The notes under the pieces are model-generated. The model did no database searches and was not told where the DNA came from. It saw only the letters and a program-made list of their open reading frames with translations. From contig NC_056407.1 in the NCBI RefSeq assembly GCF_905147365.1, forward strand, positions 15,359,980 to 15,423,979: a stretch of DNA of 64,000 nucleotides, in the 5' to 3' direction. This stretch comes from Aricia agestis (lineage: Eukaryota; Arthropoda; Insecta; Lepidoptera; Lycaenidae). The translations under genes were made by a program, and so were the position numbers. Below are positions 9,890-21,659 of this stretch, piece after piece; positions within the stretch are counted from its first letter, which is position 1, and the number at the start of each line of letters is the position of its first letter.

Positions 9890-12800
9890 GTAAAACTTAC
9901 CATACTTAGCTATTGCTATTGCACCTGAATTATCTACATACAATTTTATAGGATTACAAAATTTAACATTAAATGATTCACTTAGCAAGTTTCTAATAAA
10001 AATTATTTCTGTCACTGCCTCAGACATAGCAGTATACTCTGCAAAAGTTGAGCATTTAGTTACTGTATTTTGTTTACGGGTTTTCCAAAAAATTAAGTTT
10101 CCAAACAATCTAATTACAAAACCAGTTGTGGATTTTCTATCGACAATGTCTCCTGCATAGTCAGAATCTACCATACAATCCAATATTTCAGTATCCACAT
10201 TATCATAATATGTTAACTTTAAATCCTTAGTCTTATACAAATATTTTAAAATTCTCATTGCATATTTGTAATGTGTTTGATTATAGCAACTTTGATATCT
10301 ACTCAAATAATTAACACTGTACGCTACATCTGGCCTTGTGCCTGTACTAATATACAATAATTCGCCTATTATATTTCTATACTTAATCCTTTCATCTACC
10401 TCCCTAGCTTGTTCTAATTTTAAATTTGTCTCCATTGGAGTATCATACAACTTAGTATTTTTTAAATCATATTTTGCAGCCAAAGATTCAATATATTTTA
10501 TTTGGTTTAGAGTCATTGTACTTTTATCATCGCTATAATCAATATTTATGCCAACATAGTTTTTAATTTTTCCTAAATCCTTCATTGCAAATCTTTTCAT
10601 TAAACTAGTTTTATTATTTTTAATTTTGTTTTTATCTTTACAACAAATTAAAAAATCATCAACAAATAATAAAATGTATATTGGATCCTTGCTTGCTCTA
10701 TTAACATATAAACAGTAATCATAGTTACTTCTAGCAAAATTTAATGTGGAAATAAATTTATCAAAACACTCATACCACACTCTAGGGCTTTCTTTGAGAC
10801 CATATAGTGCCTTTTGCAATTTGTAAACTTTATTGTCGCCTGTTTCATAACCTTGTGGTTGATTTATATATACTTCTGACTTTATATCAGCATTTAAAAA
10901 AGCTGTTTCAACATCCATCTGTTCAACAAATAAATTATTTTTACAACTGTATGACAATAAAATTTTCAATGTTTGCATTTTTCCTACTGGTGAGTAAACA
11001 TTTTCGACATATTCATTTTGTTGAAAACCTCTTACAACTAATCTAGCTTTATAATCATTATTTTCTTTTCTTCTAAATACCCACTTCACATCGATAACCT
11101 TTTTATCTTTTGGCTTTTCAACAATTTGCCAAGTATTATTTTTATTTAAGCTATTTATTTCTGATTCCATGGCCGTTTGCCATTTTTTACAATCACTGGA
11201 GTTTACCGCCTCTTCAAATGTATTTGGTACATTTGCATCAATATAGTTGACATAAATAAAATGTGAAACTAGGTTACCATATCTAGAAACTGGATTTCTC
11301 TTTCTTTTTTTCACTTCTTCAACATCTTTATCGTTACAGTCACTTAAATTATTATTACTATTATTTAAATTATTATAATTTTCTAAGTTCTCCGAGGAAT
11401 TATTAGAATTAGTCTCATCTGCATCTACATAATTTTCATCGCTTTCATAATTTGTTTTAACTTTTTCATCAAGAGTTTGTTCAATTTCATAATTATCATC
11501 TGTCTGATCATTTAGTTTTTCTAAGCATATTAGTTCAGTATTTTCTTCAACTACCTGTACATGCCGAGCATTAATTATTCTATTGTTTAATAGAACTCGA
11601 TAACTATTTTCATTATAACCCACTAAAATTCCTATTTGTGCTTTATCATCCCATTTACTTTTTCTTAAAACTTCAGGAACCCTGACAAAAACTCTACTTC
11701 CATAAATTTTTAAATGTTCAACATTTGGTTTTACTTTAAAAAATATTTCATAAGGGGTTTTATTTTCTACTGTGTTTGCAATGGTTCGATTCTTTAAATA
11801 TGCTGCTGTCTTTATAACCTCCGGCCAATACCTTCTGTGAATTTTTGCTTCTCTCATTAAACACCTACCTATATCCATAGCAGACCTATTATACCTTTCC
11901 GCTACTCCATTTAATTCATGGACGTAGGGTGGACATGGCAATAACTCAATACCCTTTTGCTTTATAAAATTATAAATATCCTTGTTCATATATTCTTTAC
12001 CATTATCACACTGAATTTTCTTAACTTTTTTATTGAGTTTATTCTCTACTAAATTTACAAATTCTATAAAACAATTAGCAACCCCACTTTTACTTTTAAT
12101 ACAAAATATCCTTGTGCATTTACTATAGTCATCAATGAATGTGAGAAAGTATTTTTCTCCGCCATAACCAGTGGTGTTATGTGGGCCGTTCAAATCCGTA
12201 TGAATTAATTCTAAAACTTCAGAAGTCTTTTTTCTGTTATTTTCAAAAGGGATATTACTCATTTTACTTTGAATACAATTCGAGCATTTTATTTCTGTGC
12301 TTTCAATCTTATCAGGCAATCCGTCGACTAATTTATTATTAACTAATTTATTCAAATAATGAAAATTTACATGACCCAGTGCCCTATGCCATTTCTCTTC
12401 CTGAGTTAAATTTACAGAATGTGCATACATTTCCTTTTTAGTTACATAACCTTTTATAAAGTACAAATTATAATTTTTTTCAGCAACAACTATTAATTCT
12501 CTATGTTCATTATAAATTTTTGCATATTCATTTTTAGCTACTATAGTGCAACTTTTAGTTATCTTTGAAACGCTTAACAAATTTTGCTTAATGCCTTCAA
12601 CAAAATAAACATTTTTTAAATCTACATATTTTTTGTTAAAATAGTTCTGAAAATAAATTTTGACAGTACCTACTTGGGTAGCTTTTAACATTTTTCCATC
12701 TGGCAGTTTAACATGTAAAGGACTTTTCAAATCTATACAATTATAAAAGTATGTATCGTTATTTATAATGTGGTCGGTACACCCACTGTCTAAAAGCCAA

Positions 12801-13387
12801 TTAATTTCACTATTATTATATTGACTACGCCCTTGTATTTGATTTATCTCCGGATCGCTACATACCTCAGCTGTCCATGACTCCGATGAAAAGTTGTTTG
12901 AAGATTTACCATTGGACTGACTTTGACCTCTGAACTGTCCTTGACTTCTGAAATGATTTTGACCTCTGAAATAATTTTGACCTCTGTCTTGACTATGACC
13001 TCTGTAGAATCCGCCTCTGTTGTAACCTCTCTGTAGTCCTCGCTGACCTCGAACACTTTGTTGTCCTGGATTATACTTCGGACCGTACCAGCATTCCTTC
13101 TGGAGATGCCCAGACTTTCCACAGATAAAGCACTGCGCTATAGTTTTTGTTGTGAATGTACTCATATTATTTTTGTTATTCGAATTACTAGTGGACATAT
13201 TTTTCTCTTTGATTTTTGAACACACATATTCAATCGTTCTCTGTTCCTCCGGAATTACATCAAGAAAATCTCCAATATAACTATAGCTTGGTGGTAGCGC
13301 TTTGAGTAAGTATCCCAACTTTTCTTGTTCATTTAATTCTCCTCCGGCTATTTTGAACTTTCTCAAAGTCAACGAAAAAATCTTCAA
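9890..13387 (-). pseudogene. Copia-like gag/pol polyprotein, interrupted
   Basis: One long frame, about 1,160 copia residues before it runs into LINE sequence. It carries a zinc knuckle (C-x2-C-x4-H-x4-C at ~86-99), protease with DSG at ~200, and an integrase core with Asp ~397, Asp ~460 and Glu ~497 preceded by the H..H...C..C zinc region. Reverse transcriptase follows, with the active-site LFVDDFLI at ~911. RNase H (DSDYAGD, then YVDNSGAIAIAK) is cut by the LINE insertion. Apart from the insertion and the shift from gag at ~13350, it has no stop codons, so the copy is fairly young. Confidence 0.88.
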
Positions 13388-13733
13388 GAGTACTGTAATC
13401 TTTTAATTTATTCTCCTCAATTTTCCCCCTACATAATATTTGCATTGCAGTAGACTTTGTTAGATACATATTATCAAACTTTGTAATCATTTCATATGCT
13501 GTTTTGCATTCACTCACATACTCCAGTTGTTTATCTGTGATTGTACTCATTATAATCGTTCTCGCCTTTAAATCTTTCTTTTTTGATGACGCTTCTCCAC
13601 TTTCACTTTTGGTGATGACCTCATGGCATTCTTTGTATTCCAACAAAGTTGACAATCTTAATTTGTAGCTGGAATAGTTCGTGCCATCAAAAATAGGTAT
13701 CATTATATCTTCTATCTTTGCTTGTTTAGCCAT
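13329..13733 (-). pseudogene. Copia-like gag, N-terminal part
   Basis: 134 residues beginning MAKQAKIEDIMIPIFDGTNY, the classic copia gag opening, with LEYKECHEVI and a YSTLEDFFVDFEK segment. The frame leaves the polyprotein frame close to its 3' end. The downstream pol frame continues the gag sense (IAGGELNEQEKLGYLL), so a one-base loss in an A-rich stretch best explains the break. A programmed shift is less likely, since copia usually uses one frame. Confidence 0.85.
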
Positions 13734-13870
13734 ATTTATGTATTATTAATATATTACTGTATATTTCGAAGATAATAATTATTTTCGTTGCGCCGGTATG
13801 ACATAACCTCGAATCTTACTTGAACTTTTCACTTCACTTATTTAACTTCCTTTTTCTTTTCAAATAAATC

Positions 13871-13888
13871 AACCACGCTCTGCTACCA
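13871..13888 (-). promoter_or_regulatory. Primer-binding site for initiator-Met tRNA
   Basis: The + strand reads AACCACGCTCTGCTACCA directly next to the 5' LTR. This equals the 3' end of insect initiator-methionine tRNA including CCA, as I recall it, so the minus strand of the element would pair with that tRNA. Confidence 0.8.
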
Positions 13889-14118
13889 TGTTGAAATGGT
13901 TTTATGAATAATAAATAACTTTTACTATAGTTTTTGATTATCTTTATTCCGGACACACGTTTTGCAAGGGAGGCAAAATTGCAAGAGAACAGATTAAAAA
14001 CTATTCGATCATAGTGACAAGCACAGATACAAAATATATTTCTCTACAGTAGCGCTAGTTGTCTCATTAACTTAAACTTATTAAATTATAAGATTATAAT
14101 ATTTACCAATTTACAACA
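13889..14118 (-). repeat. 5' LTR of the copia-like element
   Basis: 230 bases with TG/CA ends; about 33 bases shorter than the other LTR, mostly through two short gaps. It is flanked outside by GATAT. Confidence 0.9.
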
Positions 14119-14343
14119 GATATGATCTTAGGGAGCCCGAGGGACATGCTAAAGCTGTCTTGGGACCCGCAACGAAGTTAATCAGAAGAAAATTGGAGGA
14201 GTAGGAAGAATTCCAGATTCCCTCCCCAATATAAAGCGGGAGACAGCACAAAGTTGCAGTGACCGAAAGTCAAAGAACTGAAGGGGAGAAGCACCACGGG
14301 AAAAAACGTTAATAATAATAGTGACTACTACGCTAGAGCTAAA

Positions 14344-16865
14344 TTAATTTATTGTGTTAGACTGTTGCCAATAGTAATTGTGACAAAAACGCTTGAAGGC
14401 ACGGAAGTTCCTAGCGCTGTCCACGAGATCACCGTAGTATGCGACACCAGATGTGCAGAGTAGGTTGTTTAGCATTGTAGTTCTTTCGTCCTGCCAGAGA
14501 CTGCACTCCCAGAGAACATGATGAGCTGTTTGTTCAAACATGTTGCCTTCAGTAGAGCACTCGCACATGGGTGATGCTACCAGATTAAATCCGTAGAGTT
14601 TGGCCTTAAAATTTCCATGACCGGTCAGGAATTGAGAAACGCAGTGATCAATATCCATCCAATGTTTGGATAGTCGTTCACGAATATTACGGAAAAAATT
14701 ATAAAGATGTCGCCCTTTGGTGGAATAGTCCCAACGCGTCTGCCATTCGGAGATTAGGCTTTGCAAAGAGTTTTCTAAACGTTCAAACAATCTTGCTATT
14801 TTATTTCTATCGCGAGCGCTTAAAAAGAACGGGTTGTCAATGTTTTTGTTATGATAGTACATTGTCGCACGACCCTGAATCTCAAGGTCAACGGGTAAAA
14901 CTCCGGCTAACACGGGCAAGGCTTCGGTGCTTGTGGTTCTGTAAGCTTTGCACAAGAATATAAGAGCAAGAACATCTTGCTCTTATATTCTTGCTTTGTA
15001 GCAACTTGCGACGAGCCGCGCCGATAGTTGCTCTGTCGGCCCACACGGGGGCCCCGTAGCAAATGCTACCAAGGTAAGTAGCAGTGTAAATTAATTTTAG
15101 GGTTTTGCATAAAAGGCCCCATGTCGACGTAGATATTTTGGTAAAGGAGTAAAAGTTGCGTTTCGCTTTCTCACCGGTTTGAATTATATGTTCTAGAAAT
15201 GTAAATTTATTTTCTAAGTAAAAACCAAGATAACAGAGCGACTGTTTGCTTTAACGTTAATATTGTCAAGTTTAATGCTAGGGGAAGATATAAGGGAACC
15301 TTTTAAAAGAATTTGGTAAGTTTTTTGCGCGGCGAATTTCAGACGATTACGCTTACCCCAGTTAGATATTAAATTAAGACTACTGTTGGCTTTAGACTCA
15401 ATTTCGGAACGCGAGTTTGCTTGAACGATAAGAAACCCGTCATCGGCGTAACCAACTAGTATACAAAGCGGTGGAAGTGGAAGACTTAACAAATCGTCGA
15501 ATCCGATGTTCCATAATTTAGACGAAATTACCGATCCTTGAGGGCAGCAGCACGTTAAATCTTTGACATGTGTACAATGTTAGAAAAGTAAGAATGTATT
15601 ATAGAATAAATATTGCAGTAACACCCTCGATTTTTTAGTTTTAATAGCACCATCGGCCACCAGGCATGGTCGAAGGCCCCGGAAATATCTAATGAAATAG
15701 CGACCACGTATTTAGTTTCCGACAAATTAACTATTTTTCTTACTTCTAACGCCGCGTCCACAGTCGACTTGATGGCTATGGAATTTAGGGCCACCGGGTA
15801 GCAGGCGAGGAACGATGAGACGTTCTAGTAATTTACCTAAGCAAGGCAGTAACGTTATCGGACGGTAAGATTTTGGGTCGTCAGGAGGTTTGTTTCCCGC
15901 TTTAGGTATTAATTTTATGCAACCGGAACGCCAAATTTTTGGAAATATACCTTCTGCGATACATCTGTTGTAAACATATAGAATCGATGAATTGGCCGCT
16001 AAACACGCTTGCTTTATCATAATATTCGATATTTTATCCTCGCCCGCAGATTTTTTTATAGGCAAAAGGATTACTATTTTAATAAACTCCTCCGGGGTTG
16101 GTAAATCTGAGACCGGTGTATGCCATTCATACACCGGTCTAACATTCTACTCCTAATGTCGCGATGGTGTTCATCATCCAAGGAGGGCTCGTCGTCTGGG
16201 ATGAGAACGTTTCGATATGCCTTCGCCGTTTCCTCTAAACTACAAGTGTAAGAGTTGTTAATTTTAACATTTGTGAAAAAGTTTGGCTCATTACTACTAC
16301 TGGGTTTAAGCTCGTGATATAAAGAGGACCAGGGACCTTCTTTATCCAGTCTATTCGCGGCATTCTTCAGCATATTATTTTTCGCTAATGTAACGGCAGC
16401 GCGATAACGTGACCTTGAAATGCGTAGGTTGTTTAAACTAATTATGTAATTATCATCCGAACGGTCGTGGCCAGATTTACGAAGATTATTAATTTTGCGC
16501 CTGGCCCTTCTAAATTCCCGACGAAGATTAAGAAGTTTACTGTTCCACCATTTACAGTTGTGTTCTTTTTTAAGAGGTCTACGACCCAAGGCTACATCGG
16601 CACAGTAAACAAATGTGTTTGACATAATTTCCGCGCACTCATTGACGTTTAAATCCGGCCGAGTGAAGTCTCCGGCATGAGCGGTAATGAGGGAGCGGAA
16701 TAACTTCCAATCGCCGTTCTTAACATTGTATATATAGTCATTAGTATTGACTACGGTATCACTCGGGACCGCACGAGAAAACTCGTACACCAGTAAGCGG
16801 TGATCACTACATGACGCATCGGGAAGGACACGCCAATTCCTAATCTGGACGTACGCGCTAGGTAG
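14344..16865 (-). pseudogene. R1-clade LINE ORF2: linker, reverse transcriptase, C-terminus
   Basis: Frames 16790-16074, 16134-15727, 15794-15555, 15492-15214 and 14955-14344 read in order as one broken ORF2. Visible parts are SYRPITLLPCLGKLLERLI (RT entry), KYVVAISLDISGAFD (first catalytic Asp), YADDGFLIV (catalytic Asp pair), and the C-terminal CECSTEGN...H-x4-C knuckle. The reverse transcriptase would copy the element RNA at a nicked target. At least four frameshifts or stops separate the pieces. Confidence 0.8.
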
Positions 16866-17248
16866 TAGGGTTGTTGAGGAAGTGATTATGAGGAAGAGGA
16901 GGAGGAAGAGGAATTTTCACGCGCAAATTTAGAGGATGCGGATGAGGAAGAGGATATTTTTTGAGGAAGAGGATGCGGATGAGGAAGCGGAAGAGGAAGC
17001 GGATGAGGAAGAGGATGATAGGAAATTATAAATACTAGCGGACCCAACCCAAAAGTCTTTGTTCTGTCTGTACATAACTAGGTACATACATTACACAAAA
17101 ATTAATTCAAAGGGCATTTTCCAGTGGACCAAACTATGAATCTAAACCATTCTCAAAACACACACAATAAAGAATCATCAAAATCGGTCCAGCAATTAAG
17201 GAGTTTAGTAACTAGTCTAAGAAAATTACTTTCAAAATCGACGATCAG

Positions 17249-18425
17249 ACCGAATAATTCGTGTAGTTTTGAAAGTTGGTACAGTTGTTCCTAAAGGTGT
17301 CCAGATGATTATACTAAAAGTCCCCGAGGGTGGGACAAGAGCCGGCGGTGGGGGAGGGGGGGAAGGTCTCTTTTTCAAGGTTTTTGCACCCTTAAAAATT
17401 GCAAAAAAATGAATGCCCCGTACCCCGCTAATCGACCGACCATAAAATTAATTTGAAAGATGTTTACGATAACATAAAAACGTAGTGGTATAGACTCATT
17501 CTCCCTGAAGATATTAAAAAAGAATAAATTTAGATAGGATTAACTTTGAAGGAGAAATCACGGGAATACGTTACCTCGATTAACTGTACCTAGACAGATA
17601 CAGTAAATCGACGTAACGTAGTCCCCTGATTCCTCCTTCAAAATAGAGTATATCTAATTTTATTTATTTTTAGGGTTCCGTACCTCAAAAGGAAAAAACG
17701 GAACCCTTATAGGATCACTTTGTTGTCCGTCTGTCCGTCTGTCAAGACCCTTTTTCTCAGGAACGCGTGGAGGCATGAAGCTGAAATTTATATCAATTAC
17801 TCAGGTCTACTGTCCCTTGAAGCTGTGAAAAAATCAAACTTCTAAGCCAACGCAATCAAAAGATACAGCCGTTTATGCCGCAAATTTTCGACACTTGCAA
17901 GGGAATCAAAACCTACAGGGTGCTTCCCGTGAACTCAGAATCTTGAAATTTGGTACGAAGCAACGTCTTATAGCATAGATAAAGGAAAAATTACGAAAAC
18001 CATAAATTTTTAGTTACATCACATAATATATTTTTTTTTAATAATTTTAAACTTACTACCCATTTCCTCATAAACGCGTAGAGGTATTAAATTGAAATTC
18101 ATACTAAATACTCAGGTCTATAATACCTTTAAGCTGTCGGAACCCTCGGTGCGCGAGTCCGACTCGCACTTGGCCGGTTTTTTTTTATTATTTTCAGGAA
18201 GAGCCTTCCCCCCCTCCCCCACCGCCGGCTCTTGTCCCACCCTCGGGGATTTTTAGTATATTCACCTGGACACCTTTAGGAACAACTGTACCAACTTTCA
18301 AAACTACACGAATTATTCTGTCTGAATTCCTTAATTTTTCCAGGCTAAACATACACAACGCACACAAAAAAAAATCTCCACAGCCGAACATATAACCTCC
18401 TCCTTTTTGGAAGTCGGTTAAAAAG
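17249..18425. repeat. Inner inverted repeat pair
   Basis: The left arm (GAATAATTCGTGTAGTTTTG ... GGTGGGACAAGAGCCGGCGG) is mirrored by 18200-18330. Arms ~120 bases. The right flank ends in the common GGAAGTCGGTT tail also seen at 8000, 25970 and 55245. Confidence 0.7.
17672..18187 (+). mobile_element. 'AGGGTTCCGTA' repeat, full copy 1
   Basis: Starts TAGGGTTCCGTACCTC and ends GACTCGCACTTGGCCGG plus a T run. It is about 516 bases, non-coding. I see no difference from the copy at 32806-33322, which implies recent movement or gene conversion. Confidence 0.8.
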
Positions 18426-18663
18426 ATGAGTAAATGATACAATTATCTGGCTCTGGCGTGTGCGTTGCCATGATTGGATACGCGATGCGCATGTGCAGTG
18501 AAATTCCTCATAAATTCCTCTTAAATTTTGAGGAAGCGATAGCGGAAGAGGATTTTTTTATTTTTATTTATGAGGATGCGGTAACGGTTGAGGAACCCAA
18601 AATATTGTGGAACTTCCTCATTATGAGGAAGCGGAAGAGGAATCCTCAGCAACCCTACTAGAT

Positions 18664-19217
18664 AGCGTGACGTCAATCGACGATTCGCCCGTTGGGCTAC
18701 TATAGGTAGGTGGTGCATCGGGGGTGTTGTGAATATGGAGGTTAAACTCCGCAATAAAGTCTTCTACAGCGGTACGTCGGTCGCGGTCAGTGTACATAAG
18801 CTGGCCGTGCCATAAGGGCGAGGATGCATTGACGTCGGCGCCAATAATAATTTTATTACCCGCGAGAGATTGTAATACGCGGCGAAGTTGATGTAAATGT
18901 GGACCTACGGAATCCGAGTACTGAAAATAGCAGCTTACAACGTAAAGTCTCAACTGAGGACACGAAACCTCGGCTACCGCACAGTGCGACGTTGAAAGAT
19001 TAGTTAAGGCCGTGACTGAAAATCTAGACTGAGGTGTGTAAATACCCGCGCGAGCTAGGTTATTAATTTGTACTATCTTCGACCGTAGCGACGCGAGTTG
19101 ATATTGCTCCTGTACGAGCACCAAGTCTAAATTGTAATCGGAAACCAACTTTTCTAATTCTATCGTTGCGTGCTTATTATTGTGTAGGTTTAACTGTCCT
19201 ATATTTAAACTATCCAT
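18664..19217 (-). pseudogene. R1-clade LINE ORF2 endonuclease domain
   Basis: Starts MDSLNIGQLNLHNNKHAT and contains LVQEQY, then IIIGADVNASSPLWHG and SSIDVTLSS, the order of an apurinic-type endonuclease. This domain nicks the target DNA. The start overlaps the end of ORF1 by ATGGATAG. The frame is cut by the DNA-transposon-like insert at 18661 and continues at 16865. Confidence 0.82.
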
Positions 19218-19990
19218 ACCGAGTCGTTAAAATAAGTTGTTCCATTTTAGACTTATACGTAGGACAATCTGGGGAGCCTGTGGGGTGGTCGGTCGGTTTT
19301 TTATATCGCAAACAACTACCGCAAACCGGCTTAAAGTCTTCTTTATCTTTTTTTGGGCAGCTATCCGAGCTATGACCTTCAGCGCAATGTTTACAGCATG
19401 GTTTTGTGTCACGACAGAATTTAACGGTGTGCCCATACTGTTGACAGTTAGCGCAGCGCACGAGTTCGACGTCATCTACAAAGCGACACATCGCCCAGTC
19501 GATAAAAAGTTTTTCTTTTGTTTCGATGAGGTGTTGACGCACTTTAGGGTCTAGTTCGATACCTATCCATTTACGGTTATTATATTCTTTGTTTAAAATA
19601 CGACGTCTTACTATTTTTGTCGAACTCATGAATTGATCTTGTGTCACATTAATTTTGCCGTTTACGTTTTGGTTGTACAGGGATAATAGAAAATTATCGT
19701 CTGTAATGTGTTGTGGAACATCTTTGATGAGGATGCGAGACGGAGGCCGGCAGATTTTAGCGCTTCGACTGACTTTAATTTTTTAACTTGCGACTCGCTC
19801 GTGAGGCGCAGAAGCACGCCCGAATTAGCTGTTTTCTTAACGCCGTGAAATTAAAAACCGTCGGCCGGGTTTATGACCTTCATCAAAGCCTGCTTGGTCT
19901 CAGTTGCCGATTTTAATTCCGCCGATTTTTCTCGCGGTACCGACGATACAATATTTTTACCTACCTACAATTCCTTACTATTAAAAATTA
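19210..19990 (-). pseudogene. R1-clade LINE ORF1 remnant with zinc knuckles
   Basis: The best frame (19647-19210) contains three cysteine/histidine knuckles: CANCQQYGHTVKFC, CCKHCAEGHSSDSC and a C-x2-C...C segment. Upstream, the same protein sense continues to ~19730 (LIKDVPQHITDDNFLLSLY) and, after a shift, to ~19960. The N-terminal half expected in R1-type ORF1 is absent, so there is an internal deletion behind the 5' UTR (19991-20195). Confidence 0.75.
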
Positions 19991-20202
19991 ACAAAGGGAA
20001 TTACTTACCGAGTTAAATCCAATAAAATACGGGCAAATGTGTTCAAAAACTTACAGTAAACGGAGATTACACCGTTACCTAGCTTTTTACACACACTCAG
20101 CACGCAATTAACGATTTTAACCACCGAAAACGATTTTAATTCCCGGAGCGCACGTCAGACGATGTTAACCGTACCGAGTTCGCGGAGGGAGAGACCAACC
20201 TC

Positions 20203-20350
20203 TTATAACCATCCCTTTTGAATACACCAATCGATAGGGGGCGCCAAGGGGAGTAAGAAAGCTCAGATAAACTTTTCTCAAAAATCAACCCCCGGCCAGA
20301 TACAGGCCATTATTGTACTAACGAATCTCGTTAGTATGGCGAAAATACTT
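20203..20350 (+). repeat. Tandem repeat unit, right flank of the R1-clade LINE
   Basis: Matches 8618-8770 closely (TTATAACCA, then ACCAATCGATAGGGGGCGCC) with the second half more diverged. It continues the array broken by the LINE. Confidence 0.7.
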
Positions 20351-21042
20351 TGGCTAAGGTTTAGGAACCTACGTCCATTAAATGTTGGTGACATGGGTTA
20401 AGGAGGATTGTTTTGGGTGAGAAAAACTCTTACTTACCGTTTCCACCGCCAGTAAATTCTCCGTTTAGAAGAAATTCGCATTTGAGACTTTCGTAATCTT
20501 CAGATAAGATCATCTGTTTTCTGATGTTTACGAAGTATTTTTAAGGCATCTCAAGGCTGTGATGAGTGGGTCTTACTTAACTGCTCAGCCACGGATACCC
20601 AAGGGGGGGCTCGGGGGGCGCAGCCCCCGCCAAAACAAAAACAAACACAATCCAGAAAGTCCAAAAGAAGGTTAGGTTAGGTTGGAACTTAGACCACAAC
20701 ACCCAGAAATAGGAGCCCCGCATAGCTCCGTCGACTTTCTTTTGTAGTAGTTTGTCAAATAAATTGGGGTAGGTTTGTAAACATTTACCAAGATTAAGAT
20801 AATATTAAGGGGTTGAAGTATTCTCTTGATCTAATTCCTATGCAAGTTTATAGGTACAATAATTGCCTAGCGGCTAGCACGTGTTTACTGTTCACTTCGA
20901 TTTTTTTTATGTATTGTTTAAAATTATCTACCTGATATTTGTGAGCACGACGTCTGACTCTTGTAATAAGAATTAAGATACGTAGAATATTAATTAATAT
21001 ACCTACTTACGCGATGGTTAGTAGGTATCTAAAAAGAGTGAA
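20351..21042. other. Mostly unique sequence; weak exon-like piece on the minus strand
   Basis: Apart from the segment at 20438-20513 I see no gene. A GC-rich stretch (20600-20630) and three GGTTA units (20672-20686) are present. The rest is AT-rich. Confidence 0.4.
20438..20513 (-). CDS. Possible orphan exon
   Basis: On the minus strand an open stretch beginning ATGATCTTATCTGAAG gives MILSEDYESLKCEFLLNGEF and then GGGN. It ends at a textbook donor G|GTAAGTA, with AAACAG just before the ATG as a possible acceptor. 25 codons plus one base. No partner exon was found and I do not recognise the peptide. It may be a gene scrap carried by a repeat. Confidence 0.2.
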
Positions 21043-21338
21043 ATTATTATTTTTAACAAAAAATTAAAACCGATTTCCAAGGTAAAAACAATAATAACAT
21101 CTTTATATTATGAACTAAAAAGTATTAAATAATTTTTCCTATCTAATAGTGCCTTTTTCCGAATTTGGCTTCAAAATTATGAAGATTGAGTACAAAAATA
21201 CGTGACGTTTAGCCAAATTCGGAAAATGGCAGTATTAGATAGGAAAAATTATTTAATACTTTTTAGTTCATATTATAAAGATGTTATTATTGTTTTTACC
21301 TTGGAAGTCGGTTTTAATTTTTTGTTAAAAATAATAAT
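21043..21338. mobile_element. Foldback MITE, ~130-bp arms
   Basis: ATTATTATTTTTAAC at the left is mirrored by GTTAAAAATAATAAT at the right. The arms pair almost perfectly up to AGCCAAATTCGG, with a ~35-base loop. No coding. Confidence 0.8.
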
Positions 21339-21659
21339 AGCTTTCTAAGACTTCAGGAAGTACCCTAACAGTTTTGATGATCGGTTAGTCAGTGACCAAA
21401 TTGTGGGTTTTTGGACACCTATAAAATCTAAAGTATAATAGCTACGATATTCAAACTTTACGCATTTCATAACAATACCCATGTCATTATATCTTAATTC
21501 AACTATCTGGAATTATTCAAAGCAAAGTTACGAGGGTTCAAAAATACGACGAAACGTTTCGAGAAAAGGTAGGTAGTGCCCTTGCGCGCTTCGCTTGGCT
21601 CATCTTGGCATCATATAATATTGAGTGTATGAAATTGACCAGAGCGAAGACTATCTCTC

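Larger units (their letters stand above)
8901..14118 (-). mobile_element. Copia-like LTR retrotransposon with both LTRs
   Basis: Two similar LTRs bound the element, and a 5-base duplication, GATAT, lies directly outside both (8896-8900 and 14119-14123). Internal order on the minus strand is primer site, gag, zinc knuckle, protease, integrase, reverse transcriptase, RNase H, polypurine tract. The order integrase before reverse transcriptase defines the copia group. The copy is interrupted near its 3' end by a LINE tail (9485-9889) and has a frameshift between gag and pol. It sits in the 3' UTR of the R1-clade LINE. Confidence 0.92.
16866..18661. mobile_element. DNA-transposon-like insertion in LINE ORF2
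   Basis: Ends are inverted: GTAGGGTTGTTGAGGA on the left and TCCTCAGCAACCCTAC on the right. They lie inside LINE ORF2, and removing the block rejoins the ORF in frame (...DVTLSS|AYVQIRNWR...). TAG on both sides suggests a 2-3 base duplication. Near both ends are purine-rich GAGGAAGAGGA arrays. Inside, 17249-17365 and 18200-18320 are inverted copies of one another, and a 516-base repeat lies between them. No transposase frame is visible. Confidence 0.6.
8794..20195 (-). mobile_element. R1-clade LINE, internally deleted, split by nested insertions
   Basis: Read on the minus strand, the element starts at 20195 and ends in a poly(A) at 8794. It is flanked by a 7-base duplication, CAACCTC (8787-8793 and 20196-20202). 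Removing the copia element and the DNA-transposon-like insert leaves about 4.4 kb. It has an ORF1 remnant with three zinc knuckles, then ORF2 with endonuclease and reverse transcriptase, overlapping ORF1 by ATGGATAG, as in R1-type LINEs. The 3' UTR is itself split by the copia element, whose GATAT target duplication restores it. ORF1 lacks its N-terminal part, and several frameshifts make the copy dead. Confidence 0.75.

Noticed and set aside
20672..20686. GGTTAGGTTAGGTT as telomeric (TTAGG)n
   Set aside because: Fewer than three units; this motif is common by chance and in insect repeats. Not enough to link the R1-clade LINE to telomeres.
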